From Anaerostipes sp. (GTDB lineage: Bacteria > Bacillota > Clostridia > Lachnospirales > Lachnospiraceae), in contig NZ_JAGZSD010000030.1 in the NCBI RefSeq assembly GCF_018381315.1, forward strand, positions 1 to 31,521: a stretch of DNA of 31,521 nt, in the 5' to 3' direction. Positions within the stretch are counted from its first letter, which is position 1. Every line of letters begins with the position of its first letter. The position numbers and the translations under genes were made by a program. The notes under the pieces were generated by a model, which searched no databases, had not been told where the DNA came from, and was given only the letters and a program-made list of their open reading frames with translations. Positions 15,404 through 23,669 of the stretch are shown here, piece by piece.

Positions 15404-17515
15404 TCAAAGACAGATAACACTTCCCTTCCGCCCCATCTGATTTCCTTCTAATATAATAATACTCCGCTCTTCCATCCGGATCTCTCCTCCAGGAAGCCTT
15501 CCGTTTTCCGGCTCATTGGCCGTATCTGCAGCAATCTCCCAGAAATAATCCAGCGGAAGCTCCGGCAGCCTCACAGTGTGCGGCTCCCAGTGCATATTCA
15601 TCATAACATAAACGATATCATCTGTGTCACTATCTTTTTCTCTGCCCGCAAACAGAACGCCCAGAAGGTGATTCTGATCATCTTTCCTAAACTTCCATGG
15701 TTCCTCCCCGTGGAAGCTTACGGACGGAAGACCGCACAAAGCTTCTCCGCCCCTGGAACGAAGAACCGGATGTTTTTTTCTGAACTGAATCATTTTTTTG
15801 ACTAACTGAGTGATCTCACGGTTTTCCGCCAGCAGATCCCAATTCAGCCATGAAATCTCGTTATCCTGGCAGTAAGCATTATTATTCCCTTTTTGGGAGT
15901 TTAAAAATTCATCACCCGCATACATCATCGGAACGCCCTGGCTCGTCATTAAAGCGGCAAAGGCATTTCTTACAAGTTTTTTTCTCAGCTTTAATATATC
16001 AGGGAGGTCAGTCTCTCCTTCTGTGCCGCAGTTCCAGCTGTTATTGTTGTTGTCCCCGTCCGTATTATTCCATCCGTTTTCCAGATTATGCTTTTCATTG
16101 TAAGAATAAAGGTCCCAGAGGGTAAATCCGTCATGGCAGGTAATGAAATTTACAGAGGCTGCATCTCCTCTGCTCTCCCTGTCATATATATCCCTGGAGC
16201 CGCTTAATCTCTGGGCGGCCGCTTCTGCCATCCCGGGATCTCCTTTCAGGAATCTTCTCAGATCGTCCCTGTACCTGCCGTTCCACTCGGACCATCGGTT
16301 CCACGAAGGAAAGGAGCCTACCTGGTAAAGCCCTGCCGCATCCCAGGCCTCCGCAATCAATTTCACCCGTCCAAGAATAGGGTCAAAAGCCAGTCGTTCA
16401 AGAAGAGGCGGTTTGCTCAGGGGCGATCCGTCTTCGCTCCTTCCGAGGATGGATGCCAGGTCAAATCGGAAACCGTCGATTCTGTAATCGGTCACCCAAT
16501 ATCTCAAACAGTCCAGAATCATATTCTGTACGACTGGATGATTGCAGTTCAGGGTGTTGCCGCAGCCGCTGAAATTATAATACTTTCCGTCCGGGGTCAG
16601 CATATAATAAATATTATTGTCAAAGCCTTTAAAAGATATGAACGGACCGTCCTCATTTCCCTCTGCTGTATGATTAAAAACCACATCTAATATCACTTCA
16701 ATATCATTGTCATGAAGCTCACGAATCAGATATTTAAGTTCCGTTCCTTCCCTGTTAAATTCCTTTTCCGAACTATAACTTGTATTCGGCGCAAAAAAGC
16801 TCACCGGATTATATCCCCAGTAATCCAGAAGCTTCTTCCCTGCCACATATCTGGTATCCCGTGTCTCATCAAATTCAAAAATCGGCATCAGCTCTACCGC
16901 ATTGATGCCCAGATCCTTTAAATAGGGAATCTTTTCCCGGATGCCGTCAAAGGTTCCGGGATGCTTTACATCGGATGTTTCATGCTTTGTAAAGCCTCTG
17001 GTGTGAAGTTCATAGATGATAAGATCTCTCATATCAGTTGGCCTGCGCCTGGCTCTTCCCCAGTCAAAGTCATTGGACACTACCCTGGCACGGTAGCAGT
17101 CCTTACTGTACTCAGGCTTTTCACCCCAGTTGCTCTGTCCTGTCACCGCCTTGGCGTAAGGGTCCAAAAGGCACCGGCTTCTGTCAAACAGCAGACCTTT
17201 TGCCGGCTCCTGCGGCCCGTCAACCCGGTAGTTATATTCAATCTTTCTGATATCCAGTCCAAATACGATCATAGAATAAACATTCCCAATCCTATAATTC
17301 TCCGGAAACGGTATCTCGACAAAGGGTTCCTTTGCTTTTCTCTTATACAATACCAAGGTACAAGCCGTCCCATTCTTAGTATGTACGGTAAAACTGACGC
17401 CTCCCTCGATGGCTGTGGCGCCGTTCTGAAGGTAAAAGCCCGGACGGACTTCAAATCCATTTACCGTGTCCATAGCCCTTAACTGTCTGGCCTCCCCGAT
17501 CCTTTTTATATCCAT
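15404..17515 (-). CDS. glgX: Glycogen debranching enzyme (GlgX/isoamylase type, GH13)
   Basis: 703 residues. An N-terminal carbohydrate-binding module of isoamylase type (about 15-110) is followed by the GH13 barrel. The catalytic triad can be read: the nucleophile Asp in YRIDGFRFDLAS, the acid Glu in LIAEAWDAAGLY and the third Asp in NFITCHDGFTLWD. The insert DGDNNNNSWNCGTEG is typical of GlgX. It hydrolyses alpha-1,6 branches of glycogen or starch limit dextrins in the cytoplasm. The frame is open upstream to a TTG at 17557, but the ATG at 17515 has AAAGGAG at the right distance. An extended -10 promoter lies 68 bases upstream. No other glycogen gene is adjacent. Confidence 0.93.
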   Translation of the reverse strand: MDIKRIGEARQLRAMDTVNGFEVRPGFYLQNGATAIEGGVSFTVHTKNGTACTLVLYKRKAKEPFVEIPFPENYRIGNVYSMIVFGLDIRKIEYNYRVDGPQEPAKGLLFDRSRCLLDPYAKAVTGQSNWGEKPEYSKDCYRARVVSNDFDWGRARRRPTDMRDLIIYELHTRGFTKHETSDVKHPGTFDGIREKIPYLKDLGINAVELMPIFEFDETRDTRYVAGKKLLDYWGYNPVSFFAPNTSYSSEKEFNREGTELKYLIRELHDNDIEVILDVVFNHTAEGNEDGPFISFKGFDNNIYYMLTPDGKYYNFSGCGNTLNCNHPVVQNMILDCLRYWVTDYRIDGFRFDLASILGRSEDGSPLSKPPLLERLAFDPILGRVKLIAEAWDAAGLYQVGSFPSWNRWSEWNGRYRDDLRRFLKGDPGMAEAAAQRLSGSRDIYDRESRGDAASVNFITCHDGFTLWDLYSYNEKHNLENGWNNTDGDNNNNSWNCGTEGETDLPDILKLRKKLVRNAFAALMTSQGVPMMYAGDEFLNSQKGNNNAYCQDNEISWLNWDLLAENREITQLVKKMIQFRKKHPVLRSRGGEALCGLPSVSFHGEEPWKFRKDDQNHLLGVLFAGREKDSDTDDIVYVMMNMHWEPHTVRLPELPLDYFWEIAADTANEPENGRLPGGEIRMEERSIIILEGNQMGRKGSVICL

Positions 17516-17582
17516 AAGCCGCGCTCCTTTATACTCCGTCAAATAAGGGTTATTCAAAAATATATGAAATATGCTTTATTTC

Positions 17583-17591
17583 ATTATAACA
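17583..17591 (-). promoter_or_regulatory. Extended -10 promoter of glgX
   Basis: On the minus strand TGTTATAAT (TG-N-TATAAT) reads from plus 17591 to 17583. No convincing -35 hexamer lies upstream, as is usual for extended -10 promoters. Confidence 0.55.
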
Positions 17592-17645
17592 CAAATGCCG
17601 AAAACCCTTTTCATTTCTGAGACAGCGACAGCAGACACTGCCTCC

Positions 17646-17704
17646 ATGTTCTACATGATTGGAGTGAGGCATTCTAAGAGCCGAACGGAAATCATGTGGA
17701 ACAT
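17646..17704. repeat. 59-bp imperfect palindrome, copy 2 of a dispersed element
   Basis: The arms ATGTTCTACATGATT (17646-17660) and AATCATGTGGAACAT (17690-17704) are inverted repeats with 14 of 15 matches. It lies in the divergent gap between glgX and a deacetylase gene. The core 17649-17701 aligns without gaps to 5334-5386; conserved blocks include TTCTACAT, GAGGC and AGAGCCGA (plus strand). Confidence 0.7.
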
Positions 17705-17832
17705 ATCATGATATTTTCTCTTTTTCTTTCATAGAATAAATTATAGCATGAAATTTCACCCTGCCTTTCCATGTTCTTTTATCAAGGATTATTGGAAAAC
17801 GGAAATACTATGTACTGGATAAGGAGGCACAA

Positions 17833-18678
17833 ATGAAAAAAAGATTAAACAAAGGACAAGCTGCGGTGCTGATATTGATGGTCTCCATTATAGCTGTACA
17901 AGGTTTATATTTGGCAAGAATCAGCCGGGAGACCAAAAACTTAAAAGAATCCTCGGCTACCAGCGCAGAAATTCAAAAAAACCGTAAAATACTCAAGGAG
18001 ATAACAACGCATGATCTGGGAGACTTTCCTTTTCTTCCAAAAAGAGTGGATCCTGAAAAGAAGCTGATTGCATTTTCCTTTGATGACGGCCCTTCCAGAA
18101 AAAACACGGAAAAAATCCTCAAAGCTCTGGAAAAAAATAATGCACGGGCCACTTTTTTTATACTTGGCCAAAATGCAAAATATTATCCGGATCTGGTAAA
18201 GAAAGTTGCAGAATCCGGAAATGAGGTTGCCGGGCATTCCTGGAATCATCCTCTGCTCACCAAACTCGGAAAAGACGGTGTTCAGAAACAAATGAACCAG
18301 ATGAATCAGGCGATCTTCGCCGCCACCGGATCAAATGTGGGGCTCTTAAGGCCGCCTTACGGTTCTATCAACCGTACTGTGAAAAAGACGGTGAACGACC
18401 CTCTCATTTTATGGAGCATTGATACTCTGGACTGGAAAACGCTGAATGCAGACAAGACTTCAAAGGCAATCCTTGACCAGGCAAAAGACGGAGATATCAT
18501 TTTAATGCATGACATCCATTCTCCTACAGCCGAGGCTGTAAAAAAGGTACTCCCGAAGCTTGAAAAAAAGGGCTTTCAAGTCTGTACTGTCTCAGAGCTT
18601 TTGGAAGCCAGAAATATTACTCTGCATCCCGGGGATGTTGTGGTGAGTGCCAATGATGTTTACCGGTATAAAAAATAA
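17833..18678 (+). CDS. Membrane-anchored polysaccharide deacetylase (NodB/CE4 family), copy 1
   Basis: 281 residues. One N-terminal membrane anchor (residues 8-29, AAVLILMVSIIAVQGLYLA), a linker of about 45 residues, then the NodB domain. All five CE4 motifs are visible: FSFDDGP (D84, D85), HSWNH (H135, H139; metal ligands with D85), LLRPPYGS, LWSIDTLDW and IILMHDIH. Such enzymes remove acetyl groups from cell-wall peptidoglycan or related sugars outside the membrane, which lowers lysozyme sensitivity. A conserved ~35-residue tail (TVSELLEARNITL, then GDVVVSANDVYRY) follows the domain. A GGAGG site precedes the ATG and a terminator follows. A close paralogue lies on the other strand at 19239-20057. 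Confidence 0.92.
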   Translation: MKKRLNKGQAAVLILMVSIIAVQGLYLARISRETKNLKESSATSAEIQKNRKILKEITTHDLGDFPFLPKRVDPEKKLIAFSFDDGPSRKNTEKILKALEKNNARATFFILGQNAKYYPDLVKKVAESGNEVAGHSWNHPLLTKLGKDGVQKQMNQMNQAIFAATGSNVGLLRPPYGSINRTVKKTVNDPLILWSIDTLDWKTLNADKTSKAILDQAKDGDIILMHDIHSPTAEAVKKVLPKLEKKGFQVCTVSELLEARNITLHPGDVVVSANDVYRYKK

Positions 18679-18691
18679 AACTGTTTTTCCG

Positions 18692-18736
18692 CCTTCAGTT
18701 CAGGTTTCGCAGCCCCTCTGAAGGTGTTTTTTTATT
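18692..18736 (+). terminator. Rho-independent terminator after deacetylase copy 1
   Basis: The arms CCTTCAG (18692-18698) and CTGAAGG (18718-18724) are followed by TGTTTTTTTATTT on the plus strand, 14 bases after the stop codon. Confidence 0.75.
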
Positions 18737-18753
18737 TATCTTTTTGTCCAGTC

Positions 18754-18795
18754 AATTAAAAGTGGCCTGCAAGCAATTCTATACTTACAGACCAC
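18754..18795 (-). terminator. Rho-independent terminator after the yxeA-like gene
   Basis: On the minus strand GTGGTCTGTAAG (plus 18784-18795) pairs with CTTGCAGGCCAC (plus 18762-18773). That is twelve pairs, two of them G-U, followed by TTTTAATTG. It lies 8 bases after the shifted-frame stop codon of the yxeA-like gene, supporting the view that the real gene end is there. Confidence 0.75.
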
Positions 18796-18803
18796 CTTAT
18801 GTT

Positions 18804-19162
18804 TTATTTCTTTTCTATCTTTTCCAAAGCTTTGGGGGGAACCTCATTTTTCTGTATTTCCTCCCATCTCTTTACGTCTTTGCTCCCGTCAGACACAGTG
18901 CCGTATGTAACTCTCAGATATGCTTCTTTTTTAATCGGCTTACTGTCCATCCCATAAAACTCCAGCTTTTTTTTCCATTTTTGTCAAAACCGTCTAGCCG
19001 GTACAGATAACCCTCCTCTGTCCTGCTTTCAGAAAGCTGTGTTATTTTTGTATAGTAATATGTTCCTTTTCGTTTTTGACTGAGAAGAAAACTTTTCATC
19101 CCTGCTGCCGCAGCGATAATCAAAACAATTATTAACACAAAAGATATTATATATTTTTTCAT
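18804..19162 (-). CDS. YxeA-family (DUF1093) secreted/membrane protein, interrupted by a -1 frame shift at an A8 tract
   Basis: The ATG at 19162 with an AAGGAG site opens a frame with an N-terminal membrane or signal segment (IISFVLIIVLIIAAAAG), then YYYTKITQLSES and YLYRLDGFDKNGKK. In this frame a stop follows after 82 residues, but the -1 frame continues the YxeA family pattern exactly: KLEFYGMDSKPIKKEAYLRV, then RWEEIQKNEVPPKAL and a stop at 18806-18804. The joined product is 119 residues, the family's normal size. The switch point is A8 (plus-strand T8 at 18967-18974), read as GGA AAA AAA AGC; a -1 shift at A-AAA-AAA joins the frames. It could be a sequencing error, a phase-variable or decayed gene, polymerase slippage, or programmed frameshifting. 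B. subtilis YxeA belongs to a cell-envelope stress regulon. Last gene of the four-gene surface operon. Confidence 0.75.
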
Positions 19163-19238
19163 AAAAAGCTCCTTATATGACAGCGCAGAAAGCCTGATTC
19201 ACAAATTTACTGCTGTCCTCTTAATTTCCTGCTCAGAA

Positions 19239-20057
19239 TCATACTTTTTGATGCATTCTTTTATTATTTCTGTAGATCTGGGACGCACTGACAACGACAT
19301 CACCCTTTTTTACCTTGATCCCTTTTGCTTTCAATAGTTCTGAAACTGTACATATCTCATATCCCCTGGCCTTCAGTAAAGGCAGTACCTTTTCCGCAGC
19401 TGCCACCGAAGGTTTATGAATATCATGCATCAAGATGATATCTCCGTCTTTGGCCTGTTTCAAAATAGTATTTACTGTGGCATCTGTGTTCCTCGTTTTC
19501 CAGTCCAGAGTATCAATACTCCACAGGATCAGGGGTGCGTTTATATTTTTCTTGACCACGTGGTCCACTGATCCATAAGGCGGTCTTAACAGCCCTACAT
19601 CATAACCTGTCACTTTTGAAATTGCACGGTTCATTTTCCGCATCTGCAGACGGACACCCTCAGGGCCTAACTTTGTCAGCTGCGGATGATTCCAGGAATG
19701 TCCGGCAACCTCATTTCCGGAATCCTTTACTTCTTTTACAAGCTCGGGATAATATTTTGCATTCTGCCCAAGCATAAAAAAGGTTGCTCTGGCATGATTT
19801 TTGAGCAGAGCCTTCACAACTCTGTCTGTATTTTCTTTCGCCGGTCCGTCATCAAAAGAAAATGCAATGAGTTTTTTTCTTTTATCAATGTGTCTCTGCA
19901 TTGGCCGGCTGCTTTGTTTTTTTCTGGCTTTTGACAGCTTTTTAGGAATAGCATACTCTGTTTTTGTTTCATTCTTTTGCAGCACAAAATTTTTTACACT
20001 GACAGCTGCTGTCCCTGCTGTGACCAGTATCATCACTGTTAATATTATTTTCTTCAT
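19239..20057 (-). CDS. Membrane-anchored polysaccharide deacetylase (NodB/CE4 family), copy 2
   Basis: 272 residues. N-terminal membrane anchor (IILTVMILVTAGTAAVS), a basic linker (KKLSKARKKQ), then the NodB domain with FSFDDGP (D69, D70), HSWNH (H120, H124), LLRPPYGS, LWSIDTLDW and IILMHDIH. The conserved tail TVSELLKAKG ... GDVVVSASQIYRN matches that of copy 1; the two proteins are similar over nearly their full length. The frame is open to 20090, but the ATG at 20057 with AAAGGAC upstream starts just before the anchor. It follows the 509-residue LRR gene by 52 bases and precedes yxeA by 76 bases, on the same strand. It likely modifies the wall in which the co-encoded LRR proteins sit. Confidence 0.92.
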   Translation of the reverse strand: MKKIILTVMILVTAGTAAVSVKNFVLQKNETKTEYAIPKKLSKARKKQSSRPMQRHIDKRKKLIAFSFDDGPAKENTDRVVKALLKNHARATFFMLGQNAKYYPELVKEVKDSGNEVAGHSWNHPQLTKLGPEGVRLQMRKMNRAISKVTGYDVGLLRPPYGSVDHVVKKNINAPLILWSIDTLDWKTRNTDATVNTILKQAKDGDIILMHDIHKPSVAAAEKVLPLLKARGYEICTVSELLKAKGIKVKKGDVVVSASQIYRNNKRMHQKV

Positions 20058-20109
20058 ATGTGTCCTTTCCCAGACAGCTCTATCTTTCATCCTAAGAATA
20101 GATACCTGA

Positions 20110-21639
20110 TTACTTTACTTTTTTACTGATGTATAGTTTTGAATATGCACTGTATACTGGTTTCTGATATGCAATGATTTTATAAACTCCTCTCCTGCTC
20201 TTTTTTATTTTTTTGTCTGTAAATACTGACGACCTTGTAGTAAGCATTTTTTTATACTTTTTTCCCGCTTTTTTATAAATCACATAATAATTTGCTCCTG
20301 CTGTCCTTTTAAAAGATATTTTCATCCGTTTTTTCTTTGCCCTGATTTTTATAATCTTGGATGAGAGCCTTATATTTCTGACGGATCTGATCTTATAGCT
20401 GTATTTTCTTTTAGGTTTTACCTTCTTATCTGTATAGCTTGTTTTCCCTGTGACAGCAATCTTTCTGAACCGTTTCCCCTGTTTTCTGTAAATCTCATAT
20501 TGGGATACATATTTAACTTTGGAATAAGTAATTTTTACTTTTTTCCTCCCAGCTTTTAGTTTGATATGCTGCGGCGGGCCCAATACTAATTTCTTTGCAG
20601 GCCTTTTATTGCTGCCATTTATTTCGGGTTTTGGTTCCGGCTTTGGTTCCGGCTTTGGTTCAGTCCCCGGATCAGAAGCTGCTTTCTTGTCAAACACTGC
20701 AATCATTTTTATGTTTTTGACTGCCTTAAACTGATATTCCGGATCTGTGCTTCTGAAGCCATTGTCATATGCTGTTTTCCATCCGGCAAATTTGCAGCCG
20801 GGAGCAGGCTGTGCTTTAACACATATTTTTCTATTCTTAGATATTCTGTCACTGTTTTTCCCATTGACTGATGCTCTCCCTTTTGCAGGATCCGCTGATA
20901 CAGCTTCAATGGTGTAGCAGTCTCCAAGCTTCAGATCCAGTGTCACATCCATAGTTTTTCCGTTAAAATTTACATCGTAATCATAAATCAGCTTATTCGG
21001 AAGACTGGAAAATTCAGCAATACCGCTGTCTGCATTGTAGGAAAGCCCATGCGTTCCTTCTGGGTCTGCAACTTTTTTTATTCTTTTCAGATCCATATGT
21101 TCTATTTCTTTCAAGTCTGCAATATACTTCCCTTTTTCATACTCTATGCCAATACTGTTTTTCTGGCCGCCGATCTTCAGGCTGTCCTCTTTTAAAAGTG
21201 TATTATGGCTGAGGTCCAAAACGGTCAAAGCGTTCTCACTGCAGTTCAGGCTTTCCAGCTTTTTATTTCCGCTGAGGTTAAGAGAACTGATCTTATTTTC
21301 GGAACAATCCAATGCCTTCACCTCGGAAAGGGCTTCCAGTCCTCTCATTTCTTCCATTCCCAGAGCCCTGCACGGAAGATCTTTAATCAAATCCGCACGT
21401 TCCTTCTTTAATACAGTCCCTCTGCTCCAGGCGATACCCAGATCTACTGTCAAATCTGTAAATGTTGTGATGGAATCAAGATAATCAACAAAGTGCTGAT
21501 CTCCAAAAACACTTTTTGAGACTGCATCCAGCGGATATTCGGAAACCGTTTCCCTGTCGGTTGCCCCTAATACAGAAGTGCCGGGACAGGCTAATGCAGC
21601 GGCAAACAAAACCGCCATGATTCTTTTTTTCATACTCAT
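20110..21639 (-). CDS. Secreted leucine-rich-repeat protein with bacterial repeat domain and Lys-rich Fn3-like tail
   Basis: 509 residues. Signal peptide (MSMKKRIMAVLFAAALACPG..., likely cut near residue 26). A short leucine-rich-repeat region of about 4 turns follows (around residues 85-155, with LDCSENKISSLNLSG and LNCSENALTVLDLSH), then an InlB-type repeat (AGWKTAYDNG ... FKAVKNIKMIAVFD). A proline linker PKPEPKPEPKPE near residue 330 leads to two tandem, very basic Fn3-like modules (for example QYEIYRKQGKRFRKIAVTG) to the C-terminus. The C-terminus is SKKVK with no LPXTG or membrane anchor. It starts 18 bases after the stop of the 597-frame LRR gene, with a GGAAGG site. Probably a wall-associated surface protein; the ligand is unknown. 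Confidence 0.8.
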   Translation of the reverse strand: MSMKKRIMAVLFAAALACPGTSVLGATDRETVSEYPLDAVSKSVFGDQHFVDYLDSITTFTDLTVDLGIAWSRGTVLKKERADLIKDLPCRALGMEEMRGLEALSEVKALDCSENKISSLNLSGNKKLESLNCSENALTVLDLSHNTLLKEDSLKIGGQKNSIGIEYEKGKYIADLKEIEHMDLKRIKKVADPEGTHGLSYNADSGIAEFSSLPNKLIYDYDVNFNGKTMDVTLDLKLGDCYTIEAVSADPAKGRASVNGKNSDRISKNRKICVKAQPAPGCKFAGWKTAYDNGFRSTDPEYQFKAVKNIKMIAVFDKKAASDPGTEPKPEPKPEPKPEINGSNKRPAKKLVLGPPQHIKLKAGRKKVKITYSKVKYVSQYEIYRKQGKRFRKIAVTGKTSYTDKKVKPKRKYSYKIRSVRNIRLSSKIIKIRAKKKRMKISFKRTAGANYYVIYKKAGKKYKKMLTTRSSVFTDKKIKKSRRGVYKIIAYQKPVYSAYSKLYISKKVK

Positions 21640-21657
21640 CTTCTGCCTTCCTTTCCT

Positions 21658-23421
21658 TTAGATTTTCTTTACTTTTAACTTTGTACATATCTTTTTACCA
21701 TTTTTATATTTGCAGCCCTTCAGCAGGAACCGATAGCTTTTGCCTGTTTTCGCATTTTGTTTTATATAATCAATCGTTCCCCCTTTTTTCACAGTCTTTA
21801 CCTTCTTATAGCTTCCTTTTCCCACTTTCAGATAAAGTTCATATGCCTCATAACCGCTGATATTTCTATAAGTGACCTGAACTACTTTTTTTAATTCTTT
21901 CTTTTTTGCCTTTTTAAATTTTGCAAATTTAATTTTTCCATTTTTACCAATTTGGTATGGTTTTACTTTAAACGTATATTTTTTTCCTGCTTTCAAAACC
22001 ACTTTAGCAGAAGAGACACGTCCGGTTTTATAGATTTTACGATACTTTCCTTTTCTTCCTACTTTGACATACACAGCATAACCGCTGGCCTTTTTAGACT
22101 TCTTCCATGAGACTTTTATTTGTCTGCCTGAGATAACATGATATGTCATTGGCTTCTTCAGCGCCGGTGTTGGTTTTGGTGTTGGTTTTGGTGTTGGTTT
22201 TGGAACCGGCTTCGGCTCTGGTTTGGAATCTGGTTTGGGCTGAGGCTTAACATCCTGTTTTGCAAAGTTTGCGGTCAATGTTATGCCTTCCTGTGCCTTC
22301 CAAAGGAACCTTTCATTTGTGCTGAGAATTTCTGTATCCCCTTTTTTTGTCCATCCTGTAAATTTATATCCCGGTTTAGGCACTGCCTGAAAAGATGCTT
22401 CCTCACCTTTTCTTACAACTGCCGACTTTTCTCCGTTCACTGTGGCTGTTCCCATTGCTTCATCCGCTGATTCTGCATAAAATTCACTGCTCGCTTTTAA
22501 AATCAGCTGCACTTTCATACAGTCAAAATCCAGATCCTGGCCTTGACCGCAGTCATAATAATACATAAGCCTGTTTTCTGTTGTCTGAAAGCTTCCTGAC
22601 GTCAGGTCTGCTGAAATATCTGCCCCGTTTTTACCGGTCATTTTCCTTATTTTTGACAGATCAATCCCTTTGAACTGTTTTAAATCCACATTGTATGTAC
22701 CGTTTGACTCCACTGCATTGACCGGAATCTGCTGAGTCGACAATGTCCTCATACTGAAACTTCTGCCGGACAGATCGATATACGAAATCTGATTTCCGGA
22801 TATATCTAATTGGCTCACATCAGGATTTTTTTCAAGATCCAGCGTCTTTAATTGATTGTATCCTAAGTTAAGTATTTCTAATTTCTCATTATTGTTCAGA
22901 TCAATATCTTTTAATGCTGCTGAATAACACTCAAAAGCTCTAAGGTTACGGTTGTTTTTTACACTTAAGCCTGTAAGGTCTTTATTTCCGCCGCATTTCA
23001 GTTCTTCCAGCTGCAAATTTTTTGACACATCCAAAGATTTCAAATGGTTTCCAATGAGATTTACTTTTTTTAATTCTTTATTATTCTGCAGATCAATAGT
23101 TTCTATATTATCCCTCTGCATGAATAATTCCTGCAGATTTTTAAAATATTCAATTCCTTTAACATTCTGAATGGTCTTGTCTGACAGTGAAATGCTGGTC
23201 ACCTGTTCCATCTCTTCCTTTGACAGCCATCCGTCCTTATCCTTATCAACATTTAGTAATACATAGTCTCTAAAATCATCTGACGGAAAACTTCTGTCAT
23301 CAATCTCAACCTTATCTCCCACGCTGTTTACCGCTGCACTCACTGTCCAGCAGGAAGTAACTCCCACAACAACTGAGGCAGCAATGCAAATAAATCTTTT
23401 AGATTTCTTCAATAAGTTCAT
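21658..23421 (-). CDS. Secreted leucine-rich-repeat protein with EF-hand-like segment and Lys-rich Fn3-like tail
   Basis: 587 residues from the ATG at 23421 (site GGAAGG; the frame is open to 23451). Signal peptide (FICIAASVVVGVTSCWTVSAA). An EF-hand-like calcium loop NVDKDKDGWLSKEE (around residues 59-72) precedes about 8 leucine-rich repeats up to residue ~225 (for example LKKVNLIGNHLKSLDVSKN). An InlB-type repeat (GYKFTGWTKKGDTEIL) and a proline/lysine linker (PKPTPKPTPKPTP) follow. The C-terminal ~165 residues are the same lysine-rich tandem Fn3-like module (GRQIKVSWKKSKKASGYAVY) found in the two genes at 28495 and 30522. No sortase motif. First gene of the LRR-LRR-deacetylase-yxeA unit. 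A possible promoter box TATAAT lies at plus 23468-23473. Confidence 0.82.
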   Translation of the reverse strand: MNLLKKSKRFICIAASVVVGVTSCWTVSAAVNSVGDKVEIDDRSFPSDDFRDYVLLNVDKDKDGWLSKEEMEQVTSISLSDKTIQNVKGIEYFKNLQELFMQRDNIETIDLQNNKELKKVNLIGNHLKSLDVSKNLQLEELKCGGNKDLTGLSVKNNRNLRAFECYSAALKDIDLNNNEKLEILNLGYNQLKTLDLEKNPDVSQLDISGNQISYIDLSGRSFSMRTLSTQQIPVNAVESNGTYNVDLKQFKGIDLSKIRKMTGKNGADISADLTSGSFQTTENRLMYYYDCGQGQDLDFDCMKVQLILKASSEFYAESADEAMGTATVNGEKSAVVRKGEEASFQAVPKPGYKFTGWTKKGDTEILSTNERFLWKAQEGITLTANFAKQDVKPQPKPDSKPEPKPVPKPTPKPTPKPTPALKKPMTYHVISGRQIKVSWKKSKKASGYAVYVKVGRKGKYRKIYKTGRVSSAKVVLKAGKKYTFKVKPYQIGKNGKIKFAKFKKAKKKELKKVVQVTYRNISGYEAYELYLKVGKGSYKKVKTVKKGGTIDYIKQNAKTGKSYRFLLKGCKYKNGKKICTKLKVKKI

Positions 23422-23465
23422 TTTCCTTCCACTTCCCTTTCTTCTGATCAATCTGATAACATCAA

Positions 23466-23478
23466 TGATTATACTTTA
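23466..23478 (-). promoter_or_regulatory. Putative promoter box shared by LRR genes (copy 1)
   Basis: TGATTATACTTTA on the plus strand (minus: TAAAGTATAATCA), with TATAAT as -10, ends about 47 bases before the LRR start codon. It matches 30396-30408 upstream of the BspA-like gene at 12 of 13 positions, at nearly the same distance. No clear -35 hexamer is visible at either. Confidence 0.45.
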
Positions 23479-23627
23479 GCCGGGTCCTCTTTCATTCTTT
23501 TCTGCCCAAACAGCAGCTTTAGAAACGCAAACTGCAAATTCTGCTTTTTTCGGCCCAATTTTTCATATTACGCCGCTGATTCCGTCATTGACGCCTTATC
23601 CTGCTTTTTCTTTTTCATCCGTTGTAC

Positions 23628-23633
23628 TATAAT
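23628..23633 (+). promoter_or_regulatory. -10 box of the histidine kinase operon
   Basis: A consensus TATAAT lies 37 bases before the TTG start. The -35 region (TTTTTC at 17 bases spacing) is poor, so an activator or alternative spacing may be involved. Confidence 0.45.
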
Positions 23634-23669
23634 AAAAGTAAGCGATAAAACGATAGGGGAGGCGATGGA

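Noticed and set aside
5277..17639. The 11-mer CAGCAGACACT near both copies of the dispersed palindrome (minus strand near 5278-5288, plus strand near 17629-17639)
   Set aside because: Its orientation and distance relative to the palindromes differ; likely chance, so not included in the element.
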